A DNA stretch of 64,000 bases from Sphingomonas hengshuiensis. Its GTDB lineage: Bacteria > Pseudomonadota > Alphaproteobacteria > Sphingomonadales > Sphingomonadaceae. The position numbers were made by a program, and so were the translations under genes. How positions within the stretch are numbered: the first letter of the stretch is position 1; each line of letters starts with the position of its first letter. A model generated the notes under the pieces. The model ran no database searches and was not told the DNA's origin. It saw nothing but the letters and a program-made list of their open reading frames with translations. Shown here in pieces: positions 45,614-53,461 of the stretch. The stretch covers positions 4,154,001 to 4,218,000 of the forward strand of contig NZ_CP010836.1 in assembly GCF_000935025.1 (NCBI RefSeq). The letters are read 5' to 3'.

Positions 45614-45960
45614 TTGTTCCCTTTATGCGCCTTGACGGAGCAAATTGCAATATGTCCAACGCAGACGCACGCACAATAGTCGCATCGTGCCGACAAGGTT
45701 CAAAACGGAACTGTCTTGCGGTACGCCCCCATGGTCTAGAAGCCGCACCAAGCAAATGCAATCCCGGTACGCACACGTAATAAAAGGCCATTCCAGCGGC
45801 ATTTTAGCCTCGCTGCTCTTCACGCCCTTGCCCCTGCCGCAAGACGAGCGGGGTCTCTTGGCAACGACGACAAGACGCAGCGTGAATAACTGTGCGGCGC
45901 GAATGGTCGCGTGCGCGATATCCCTCGGGCACGGCGGTACATCGCGCGGGCCCACTTCGA
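45614..45960. other. Intergenic region inside the candidate system
   Basis: 347 bases between the two-gene membrane unit and the ATP-grasp gene. Probably carries the promoter of the membrane unit. No gene or strong hairpin seen. Confidence 0.45.
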
Positions 45961-47319
45961 TCAGCCCGCGGCGATCCGCGCCGGCAGGCCGGCGCGCCGC
46001 AACACATCGGCGATATGACTGGTAAGGCCGAATTGGCCGATCAAATTGACGCCGCCATCCCCCGGCAGGCCTTCGAGCAATCGCCTGAGCTTTTCGAGAC
46101 CGTCCTCGACCTTGAAATCGGTCCAGACCTGCGCCTCGCCGGGCACGACCGCCGTTGCCGTCGAGATCGTCGCGCCCAAGTGCAACTGGACAATCCAGAC
46201 CTGCTGCCCGTCATGCACCCATTCGAAGCGCACCGGGCCAAAAGCCGCCTGGAGCCGATCGAACGCGTGCGTGACCGCAGAAATGATTTCCGCGGGCAAT
46301 GCCTCCGGATCGCGTGTCCCGAGCATGAAGAGATCGCCTTCGCCGGCTAGGCCCTCGACGGCGAGCGAACCGTCGGCCTGGACTATCGCTGCACCCGAAT
46401 ATCGCGCCGGTACGGCATCCTGGCGCAAGATCGAGGCAAGTATCGTGCCAGCAGGATCTTCCTTGGCCATCAAGTCATAGGGGTCGGTCCAGCCCTTGAC
46501 GGTCGTGTACAAACCCGGATGCGGCTCGGTTGGGCAGGTTCTGATCCACACTTCGGCCGAGCCGGTCGCGGTGCCAAAGGCAAAGGGCGCCACGCGCCGC
46601 GGGATCGCCAGCGTATTGGGGACAGGCAGGCCCGCCAGATGCGCCATCATCAACCCATAGGCCTTGTCGCCGAGATGGCGGCTAAACCGGTTGGGCCAGC
46701 GATAGCCCGGCTCGGCCTCATCAGGCACATCGTCTTCCTGTTCCCAGAGCAATGTATGGCTTGCGCGCCAGCCCTGGAGCAGCGGATGGATCGAGAATTC
46801 GGTGCGCCGGCCCGGGCATGCCTCGAGATCGGGCGTGAAGCCATAGACCGTCGTCAGCAGCGCCATGCCCATTTCGAAGGGCAGAGAGGCCACGCCGGGC
46901 TTTTCGACACAGCGCGGCGTATCGTCGGGCGAGAATTCGATAAGTCCGCCCTGGACGACGCCCGAGACGCCACCGTCCCGGACATCGATGGTCTCGTTGA
47001 CGATGAGGTGCAGGCCTTCGCCGGCGAGCCGTTCGAGTGCGGCAACGACCGTTTCCACGCTATCCAGCGCGTAGAGGAATTCGCGGCTCCGCGGATCATG
47101 CGGCACATAGCTGCGCACGTTGACGGTTCCGCTCCCGCTGGCGTCGAGCAGCGCAGCGACGGCCGCTGCTACACTCTCGAAACGAAAATTGGGCGTGCGA
47201 TTGCGCAGGCGGCAAAAGCTCTGAATCAATCCATCGGTCGCCGGGCGAAATGCAACGAACTGGGCGACATTCGCGCCAGTCGCGAGACGATTGAGCACTT
47301 CGTCCTTTTGAAGATCCAT
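45961..47319 (-). CDS. ATP-grasp / PEP-synthase-like protein
   Basis: 452 residues from ATG 47319 (GGAAGTGAAAACG upstream). The C-terminal half resembles the PEP/pyruvate-binding ATP-grasp of PEP synthase and PPDK: HLGDKAYGLMMAHLAGLPVP (compare GGKAxxLAxLxxxGxPVP), then VRFEWVHDGQQVWIVQLH (compare the IEWxxDxxxxxxLQxR end). The N-terminal 190 residues (TGANVAQFVAFRPATDGL) are unassigned. The swivelling His and PEP domains of real PEP synthases are absent, so it likely transfers or hydrolyses phosphate on another substrate. It follows the DUF7002 gene after 238 bases and may have its own promoter. Confidence 0.6.
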   Translation of the reverse strand: MDLQKDEVLNRLATGANVAQFVAFRPATDGLIQSFCRLRNRTPNFRFESVAAAVAALLDASGSGTVNVRSYVPHDPRSREFLYALDSVETVVAALERLAGEGLHLIVNETIDVRDGGVSGVVQGGLIEFSPDDTPRCVEKPGVASLPFEMGMALLTTVYGFTPDLEACPGRRTEFSIHPLLQGWRASHTLLWEQEDDVPDEAEPGYRWPNRFSRHLGDKAYGLMMAHLAGLPVPNTLAIPRRVAPFAFGTATGSAEVWIRTCPTEPHPGLYTTVKGWTDPYDLMAKEDPAGTILASILRQDAVPARYSGAAIVQADGSLAVEGLAGEGDLFMLGTRDPEALPAEIISAVTHAFDRLQAAFGPVRFEWVHDGQQVWIVQLHLGATISTATAVVPGEAQVWTDFKVEDGLEKLRRLLEGLPGDGGVNLIGQFGLTSHIADVLRRAGLPARIAAG

Positions 47320-47557
47320 CGTTTTCACTTCCTTACAGCCAGTGCTCAACCGGCTGACGCTCTGCCGATTCCGCTCTTCACGGACCGCGGCGCAATACCC
47401 CATGCACATTCCCCGACTCTGAATTTGACGTGTTTATACGTCTGCATTCGAGCATCGGGATAGGGGTATGAAGGGTGAACGCGGCGTTACCATGGCCCAG
47501 CCCGGAAGGACCGGCCCCGCGAAATGCGCCAAACCGAGGCAGCCGCGCTGTGAACCT

Positions 47558-48250
47558 TCAAGGGTGATCGCCGGCGCCGGCATGCGGCGCTTGCCAGATT
47601 TGCTCGAGAATCTGATCGTTACGCACCGAATGTACTGCGAGCACGAAATCGGCGACGTCAGGAACCGAATGATCCACAACCAGCTCGACGACATTATTTT
47701 CAAGCGCGCGTGACTTGGCACGCTCGGCAAACGGAAAGTCCGCGATCCGTTTGAACGTAGCGAGGCCGCGGGGCTGCGGCTTGAACAGGGTCGAGCCGCT
47801 ATTGATCGGGCTGAGCCAGATCCGCTCCTTGTGCTTGGCAACCAGGCTAGCCGTATCGAGCGTCAAGACGGTTTGGGTGACGCCGCGATACGCCTTTGCG
47901 CCGAGCAGCCGCCAGATCCGGCTCTTCGATAGCCAGAAAAAGGTCCGCGAATTCAGCAATTCATACCATTGCTGTGGCGTCAGACCGTCCTGCAGGCATT
48001 TCGCCAGTGCATCGTCATGCATTGGCTTTTGATCGCGCAGCACCGCCAGCGGCAGGCCGTCGGCGTTAAGCGGTACCGATTCCGGCCGCCGGCATGAGCC
48101 GAGCAAATGCCGGCGCGGATCCACGACGCCATAAGAATCGAGCAAGGCAGCCGCACTTTTCAGGCCGTGGCTGTGGATCGCCTCCCAGGCGCCGTCATGC
48201 GCCATATGGTAGAGACGCGGATAGCGCTGAACCAATTCGCTTTCGGTCAT
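47558..48250 (-). CDS. DUF7002 family protein
   Basis: 230 residues. The N-terminus YPRLYHMAHDGAWEAIHSHG and LKSAAALLDSYGV fits DUF7002 (LYHMxxxGxWxxIxxHGLxSxxALLD). The LYH...I..HGL..S pattern also recalls ART-fold ADP-ribosyltransferases such as DarT, though I cannot confirm a catalytic Glu. It lies one base after the PurZ-like gene stop and is certainly co-transcribed with it. Confidence 0.65.
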   Translation of the reverse strand: MTESELVQRYPRLYHMAHDGAWEAIHSHGLKSAAALLDSYGVVDPRRHLLGSCRRPESVPLNADGLPLAVLRDQKPMHDDALAKCLQDGLTPQQWYELLNSRTFFWLSKSRIWRLLGAKAYRGVTQTVLTLDTASLVAKHKERIWLSPINSGSTLFKPQPRGLATFKRIADFPFAERAKSRALENNVVELVVDHSVPDVADFVLAVHSVRNDQILEQIWQAPHAGAGDHP

Positions 48251-48251
48251 G

Positions 48252-49847
48252 TCAGAAGCCTCGTTCGATCACGCCGTCCAGCGCAAATGCCTTGGAAATA
48301 AGCGTCACGGGCGTACCCGCGACCCGTTCGAGCCGCCTAATGAAGTCCTGCGCGCTTGGATTCAATGTCTCAAAGCTGGTGGCCTCGCGGTTCTCGATAC
48401 CGAGATAGTCTGCGAAGGTGATCGCAATGTCGGTCGCGCCATTGAGCTCGGCCGAGCGGCGGATTTGCGCCCAGTCGAATTCCGCTATCCGCCGCTCGAC
48501 GCCCGAGATCGTCCCTTTTTCGACCTTACGAAATTCCCCGACGGAAATGCCCGACCGCTCGGCAAGTTCGGCCATGCTGATATTGCGCCCCATCCACCCG
48601 GACGTGCCGCCGACCCGGATCGGATAGGTTCTGACCACCATGATGATCTTGCGCACGCGACGCGGCGATATGCCGGCGTCCGACAAACAGCCGGCCGCGG
48701 ACGTCTCGCGCGATGTCACGCTTGGCCAGAAGCCGTGATGGAGACTGAGCAGCGTGCCCTGGGTTCCTTCAAGCAGCACGCGCGTGCGGCTGGCAAAGTG
48801 CCGATCCAGCTCGGCGCGCACGTCACGGATGAAGTCCTGCAGCTGTCCGACGTCGCGCGCCAGCTGTACCGCCGGACCAAACATTGGCGTATCGCCGCGA
48901 TTGGCGATTTTTCGTGCCGAAGCGGCGCCGACGCCTTGCTTGGTAGACGAAATCGACTGAAGCGCACTGGACTCTAGGCGGCGATCCTCGTCATCGATGA
49001 CCATCGCCTGCGGGTCGATCGACAGGCGCTCCGGGGTCAGTCCCTGATCCATGATCTCGCGCAGCAGTTGCGGTAGCCATAGCGTCGACCCTGCTCCGAT
49101 CAGGATCTTGGCATGCTTGTTCGAACCGGTTCCCGATGGCAGCTGGACATATTTATATTCGGGCTCCTTGACGAGATGACCGGCATTGGGGCCGCCGATC
49201 CGCATCAGCACCCCATAATGTTTGGCAAGATGGGCGCAGACATTGCCCTTGCCCTCGCTACCATATTGACCGCCGACGATCACATCGACCAACGCCTCGC
49301 GGCTGCGCGGGCCGTCGCCTTCGAACCACTCCATCGCGGTGATCGCCAGGGTGTCGGGCGCGACAAAATCGGTGTCGAGCACCAAGTCTGCCAGGGCTTG
49401 CAGCGCACCGACGCTCGCCTCGGTCTTGTTGCGCTTGACTTCGTCGTAGGTCGGGAACTCCTTGAGATGCGCGGGGCGGCCGAGATAGCGCCGCTCGAGC
49501 GTCGCATCCTCGGCATGCAGGTGAATATGAAAGACCTGACCGGGCCACCGGCTGCGCAGCGCTTCCACCTGTTCCGGGATCCTCGCCGAATCGAGAAGCA
49601 GTATCTGGTCGGCTGGTGCGCCGGTTCCGGCCGCCGCGACGGCGTCGGTCACCCACCTGCCGTTGGTCTGCGCATCCAGCTGATCACCGGCCGCCTGCAG
49701 TGCGCCGCGATCGTCGGATGTCCCCAGACGCTGCTGGATGAAGGTGCGCGTCGACACGCGCGTTGCGCCGGCAATCTTCAACAGCGCACTGCCGAACGAG
49801 GTTTTGCCGACCGCAACCGGGCCGGAAAGCACGATCAACAAGCGCAT
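48252..49847 (-). CDS. Fusion of P-loop nucleotide kinase and PurA/PurZ-like synthetase
   Basis: 531 residues from ATG 49847 (GAGGAGATATC). Residues 1-180 are a P-loop kinase: Walker A GPVAVGKTS (9-17), ILLLDSARI (82-90), lid-like RRYLGRP. Residues 185-482 are an adenylosuccinate synthetase: GGQYGSEGKG (192-201), RIGGPNAGHLV (216-226), EGTQGTLLSLHHG (360-372), GTISGVERRIAEFDW (445-459), then NGATDIAITFADYLG. The catalytic Asp of PurA (QWGDEGKGK) is Ser197 here, while the His of NAGH is kept. An Asp-to-Ser change at this place is known in phage PurZ, which joins Asp to dGMP for 2-aminoadenine synthesis. The last 50 residues are extra. It heads the operon with the DUF7002 gene. Confidence 0.85.
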   Translation of the reverse strand: MRLLIVLSGPVAVGKTSFGSALLKIAGATRVSTRTFIQQRLGTSDDRGALQAAGDQLDAQTNGRWVTDAVAAAGTGAPADQILLLDSARIPEQVEALRSRWPGQVFHIHLHAEDATLERRYLGRPAHLKEFPTYDEVKRNKTEASVGALQALADLVLDTDFVAPDTLAITAMEWFEGDGPRSREALVDVIVGGQYGSEGKGNVCAHLAKHYGVLMRIGGPNAGHLVKEPEYKYVQLPSGTGSNKHAKILIGAGSTLWLPQLLREIMDQGLTPERLSIDPQAMVIDDEDRRLESSALQSISSTKQGVGAASARKIANRGDTPMFGPAVQLARDVGQLQDFIRDVRAELDRHFASRTRVLLEGTQGTLLSLHHGFWPSVTSRETSAAGCLSDAGISPRRVRKIIMVVRTYPIRVGGTSGWMGRNISMAELAERSGISVGEFRKVEKGTISGVERRIAEFDWAQIRRSAELNGATDIAITFADYLGIENREATSFETLNPSAQDFIRRLERVAGTPVTLISKAFALDGVIERGF

Positions 49848-49885
49848 GATATCTCCTCTAAAAACGATATCCGTTCCCCGAACCG

Positions 49886-49910
49886 AGCAATATAGTCGAC
49901 GAATATTGCT
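49886..49910. promoter_or_regulatory. Inverted repeat in the promoter region of the PurZ-like operon
   Basis: AGCAATAT (49886-49893) and ATATTGCT (49903-49910) form an 8-base inverted repeat with a 9-base spacer (AGTCGACGA, itself holding the palindrome GTCGAC). It lies 39 bases upstream of the start codon and includes TATATT, a -10 candidate on the - strand. It is a likely operator. Confidence 0.45.
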
Positions 49911-50002
49911 TGGGTAGTGGGTTGTTATACCTCCGGAATGGGCATAGACTAGCCAGTAGAACCGGTGAGACCTATGCCGATGGTTCGGTGAGGCTTGTCG
50001 CA

Positions 50003-50041
50003 CCGCGAAGTGAAGTGGCTGTGCTCAACTCCACTTCGCGG
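50003..50041 (-). terminator. Terminator-like hairpin after the integrase remnant
   Basis: CCGCGAAGTG (50003-50012) pairs with CACTTCGCGG (50032-50041) over 10 bases, 27 bases past the integrase stop on the - strand. No T run follows, so it is an imperfect intrinsic terminator. Confidence 0.35.
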
Positions 50042-50067
50042 AATTTGCCGATATCGGTTCGACACGC

Positions 50068-50265
50068 TCAGGCTGCCCACATTTCATTCAAGATCTTGGC
50101 TGCCATCGAAGCCTTATCCTGCGGCAGGAACCGGCCATAATGTTTGGCGACCATCTCAGGTGTATCCTGGATCGCGTAGCTTGCTTGCTCATAGGAACCA
50201 GTCTGCTTAAAAACATGCGTCGCCAGCACGTCGCGGACGCTATTCGGCTCATGGGGGCAGGGGAC
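50068..50265 (-). pseudogene. C-terminal fragment of a tyrosine recombinase/integrase
   Basis: About 65 residues ending in EMVAKHYGRFLPQDKASMAA and KILNEMWAA. The HEPNSVRDVLATHV segment (catalytic H..R) and the nucleophile Tyr in AKHYGRF are the C-terminal active site of a phage-type integrase. Everything upstream is missing and replaced by IS1182-type sequence. Confidence 0.65.
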
Positions 50266-50331
50266 GGGGGCACACTGACACTCCGCCCCGATCGGCATCG
50301 CTGAACCGCGGCGTTCGGCGGCGCGACGCCG

Positions 50332-51132
50332 GTGCCGCCCCGGCAGCTGGCGGTGGCCGATCCGGCCGCTCGGTGGACGGCGGCGTCGCGCGACCGCGCC
50401 TTCTTCGCCTATTCGACCAACTATCTGATCGACCTCGACCATGCCGTGATCGTCGATGTCGAGGCGACCGCCGCCATCCGCCAGGCCGGGGTCACCGCCC
50501 AGCGTCGGATGATCGAGCGCACGCACACCCGGTTCGGGCTGTGGCCCGAGCGGCTTGAGGCGGATACCGGATACGGCGATGCCAGGAACCTGACCTGGCT
50601 GGTGGAGGAACGCGGCATCGGGCCGCACATCCCGGTGTTCGACAAGTCGGCCCGGCGCGACGGCAGCTTCGAGCGCGCCGACTTCGTCTTCGACCATGAC
50701 GACGACAGCTATGCCTGCCCCGCCGGCAAGCGCCTGCGGCAACGCCGGAAGCACTATCGGGAAGCGCTCCCCTTCGTCGACGCGGAGGGCATGACCCGGT
50801 ACCGCGCCAGCAAGCGCGATTGCGACGCCTGCGCCCTCAAGCCGCGTTGCTGCCCCAACGCGCCCGCTCGCAAGATCCTGCGCTCGATCCACGAGGGCGC
50901 CAGCGACATGGCGCGCGATATCGCCACCACCGACGCCTATGTCGCATCCCGACGACAGCGAAAGAAGGTCGAGATGCTGTTTGCCCACCTCAAGCGCATC
51001 CTGAAGCTCGGGCGCTTGCGGCTGCGAGGGCCCAACGGAGCGAAGGACGAATTCCTCCTCGCCGCCACCGCCCAGAACCTCCGCAAGCTCGCCAAGCTCA
51101 TCCGGATGCCGGCCATGGCCGGAGCGCGGTGA
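50332..51132 (+). pseudogene. IS1182-family transposase, N-terminally truncated
   Basis: 266 residues of the C-terminal part: RLEADTGYGDARNLTWLVEE (second DDE acid), PHIPVFDKSARRDGSF, YACPAGKRLRQRRKHYRE, CDACALKPRCCPNAP and the ending RRQRKKVEMLFAHLKRILKL with the catalytic Glu. About 200 N-terminal residues, including the first Asp, are absent. The junction with the integrase fragment is near 50270-50330. Confidence 0.8.
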
Positions 51133-51195
51133 GCGACGAGGCAACTCGTCAGCGTCGCGCAGCCATCACGCCGACCGGCGACAGACACCGCCTTT

Positions 51196-51292
51196 TTCAA
51201 CATTGGGTAATGGTCGTTCTCCTCTTCTACATCGGAGCCGATCCTATCGGTCTCCATCGAAGAGCAGCCAGACCATTACCCAATGTTGAAAT
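51196..51292. repeat. 97-base palindromic element with 21-base perfect arms
   Basis: The arm TTCAACATTGGGTAATGGTC (51197-51216, plus one more T before it) is exactly complementary to 51272-51291. The inner 55 bases are also loosely self-complementary (CTCCTCTTCTA...CGGAG / CTCC...GAAGAGCAG). It lies 60 bases past the IS1182-type transposase. It may be a miniature element, an IS end pair or a strong hairpin. Confidence 0.8.
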
Positions 51293-51694
51293 ACTCCTGC
51301 GAACCCGGCCGTGGGCTCTGGCCAGGAAATATTACTGCAAACACAAGCGGATTCCCACATTTATGTTGCTCGATCGCCGCTAATCTTGAGTGACTATTGC
51401 TTTGCCGCTCACGCGTGCGGACCCCTTGCGGAGTTTTTCAACAGAATATCCCAGCTCCGGACCTTCGTGCGCGTGCGGCGGCGGGTCGCGGGAACGGCGG
51501 GTATTAGGGACAGGGATAGAGGCGCTAAACGACAACAGTTGGGACGCAAAGCTGACTAACTGACCCCTCGCGTTCGCGATCGTTATCGCCTGGGGCGCCC
51601 GAGACCCTTCAGGGGCTCGGTGCCGCGCAGCGGCATAGAGCGCGGTCGCGCCGCAGGCGCGAAACGCCCACTAATACTGCAGTGCTGACACCTG
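51293..51694. other. No gene recognised
   Basis: About 400 bases downstream of the IS1182 remnant. GGAGTTTTTCAACAGA at about 51429 resembles IS1182-type terminal sequence. No coding region seen. Confidence 0.4.
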
Positions 51695-52606
51695 TCAGGC
51701 GTTTGCTTCCGAACGCAGGATTTCCAACTGCTCGAGGCTCAACACTTGCACGATATCACGCAGCCGGCTCACCGATGCCTTTAGCGTCGCGAGATCCTCG
51801 TTCTCGATCTCATAGCTGGGCGAATAGCGCGCCTCGACATAGGCTCGCTTCAACAGTTCGAAACGGCGCCGATCAATACGAGTCGCACGCGGCCATGCAT
51901 CGACCAAGCGCGGCTCCTTGTCCTCTGACAAGGACCGCAGGAATTTGATGTTGTGCGACCGTGGGAAGTAGAGCGTCCGTACCAACAGGAAGCACGCGTA
52001 GGCACGCTCCGTCGCTTGGTGCAGCGTAAAGGCGGCGAGATTCCTGTTTCCGATGCTCAGATAGTGCTCCGCACCTGAGAGGAGATCAGCGATGTCAGGA
52101 TACCAATGGTCGAAATATTTCTGCGCCATCATTAATGCATCCGCCGCCGTCAGCGGCTTCGGCGCCGCCAGCGCATGCTGCGGCAACTCATACAGCACCA
52201 CGCCGTCGCGGACGATATCGACCCAAAAATACTCGCCGCGGTGCAGCGCCTGATTCACCTCATTCAGGGTGTGGACGATGATGTTGACCGGACGCAGCAC
52301 CGCGCGATCGTGGAGGATCTTGTCCTCGGCGATATACCAGTAGGCGGCGATATCGGTGAGGTCCTCGTGGCTGACGATCACCAACAGGTCGAAATCGGAC
52401 TGATAGCCATTGTCCGGCTCATCGACCCAGTCGTCACGCGCGTAGCTGCCGAACAGGATGATCTTGAGGATCTTGCCGTTCTTCTTCCACGGCTGGGTCG
52501 AGGTCGAGATCGCCTGCGCGAACTCGGCCATCAGCGTGTCGCGCACGCGGGCAAGCTCAGCCTGCTGGACATCGGGCAAGTGATCGAGATCGACGCGCAT
52601 GTTCAT
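51695..52606 (-). CDS. Fused nucleotidyltransferase (MNT) and HEPN protein
   Basis: 303 residues. The N-terminal domain is a minimal nucleotidyltransferase: IILFGSYARDDW at 49-60 and SDFDLLVIV at 70-78, both acids in place. The C-terminal half (about 155-300) is HEPN: MAQKYFDHWYPDIADLLSGA, LHQATERAYACFLLVRTLYF, RSHNIKFLRSL. MNT proteins neutralise HEPN RNases by nucleotidylation in toxin-antitoxin pairs; here both are in one chain. It may be such a module or a kanamycin-nucleotidyltransferase-like housekeeping variant. Confidence 0.85.
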   Translation of the reverse strand: MNMRVDLDHLPDVQQAELARVRDTLMAEFAQAISTSTQPWKKNGKILKIILFGSYARDDWVDEPDNGYQSDFDLLVIVSHEDLTDIAAYWYIAEDKILHDRAVLRPVNIIVHTLNEVNQALHRGEYFWVDIVRDGVVLYELPQHALAAPKPLTAADALMMAQKYFDHWYPDIADLLSGAEHYLSIGNRNLAAFTLHQATERAYACFLLVRTLYFPRSHNIKFLRSLSEDKEPRLVDAWPRATRIDRRRFELLKRAYVEARYSPSYEIENEDLATLKASVSRLRDIVQVLSLEQLEILRSEANA

Positions 52607-52647
52607 TTCCTAGCTGTGGCTGGCCGTTTCCTCAATGTTCCTGCCGG

Positions 52648-52839
52648 TCATTCCCGAAATTGCATGAGATGCAGCATCGCGGAGGCGAGAAGGCGCTCGA
52701 CCTCGGACACGGCGATGTCGAGCTCGACCGCGATCTGGAAATAGTCGAGGTCGCAGTAGCGTGCGCGACAAAATACCCGCCATTCAGGGTCGGGCATGGC
52801 GTCTATCGCAAGGCGCAACCTTCTAAGTTCGCGGTTCAT
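52648..52839 (-). CDS. Small sigma-70 region 4-like protein
   Basis: 63 residues from ATG 52839. WRVFCRARYCDLDYFQIAVE and LDIAVSEVERLLASAMLHLM are a sigma region 4 helix-turn-helix without region 2. Such stand-alone proteins occur in ICE maintenance regions and may regulate rather than initiate transcription. It sits 42 bases upstream of the MNT-HEPN gene on the same strand. Confidence 0.65.
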   Translation of the reverse strand: MNRELRRLRLAIDAMPDPEWRVFCRARYCDLDYFQIAVELDIAVSEVERLLASAMLHLMQFRE

Positions 52840-53461
52840 GATCCTTCTCCATCGCATGGCGGCCGAAGCCGGGGGAAAGGCGGTTCGGGCCCGCGACAGG
52901 AGGCGGGGTGCACCCGCAGGGCCGGAACGAATGTGTGGACGGCCCCTGCAAGTCGGCTTCTGCAAACCCTACTTCCCTCCTCCCGCACCGGAACCCCGGA
53001 GTGGGGTGGGCGGCGAAAATCGACCGGAAAGGCACGCCGCAAAGGCGGGCTGCACCCGAAGGGCCGCAACACCGTGGAGGACCGGCGCGCAGCGCCGGTT
53101 GCGGCTCGCCGAGGCGGGCCTAGCAGGGAGAGCCGGCCATCCCGCTTCGGGGGTCAGGCCAACAGACACGCCGCCGCGCGACAGCGCGGCGTCCACTGAG
53201 CTCTTCGATAAATTATGCGAGGTGACACCGAGCATGACTTCGATCGGTCGGGTGCGGTCATGTGTCCGGCCTGTTGGTGCGGTCGACGACCGCTGGCCCT
53301 GATGAAATCCGCGGATCGCACGTTCCATCAGAGAAACGGGCTCGAAGGCTCCCTTCGTTTTCCGAACTGAGCAATCCCCGGCTCAACCGGTTCGTCATCA
53401 TGGCTTGGGCACCACCTCGCTTCCTTCGGAGCCAGGCTCCGCGGGAAACTCTACAAATGCG
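52840..53461. other. Non-coding region with repeats, between sigma-like gene and IS110
   Basis: Two copies of a 27-base GC-rich sequence (52902-52928 and 53044-53070, 24 of 27 identical; common core TGCACCCG.AGGGCCG) and a perfect 8-base hairpin ACCGGCGC-GCA... at 53081-53099. The last 260 bases are the non-coding end of the IS110 element. No gene seen. Confidence 0.5.

Noticed and set aside
48252..49847. Calling the synthetase domain a housekeeping PurA
   Set aside because: The catalytic Asp is Ser, the protein is fused to a kinase and it sits in an accessory island.
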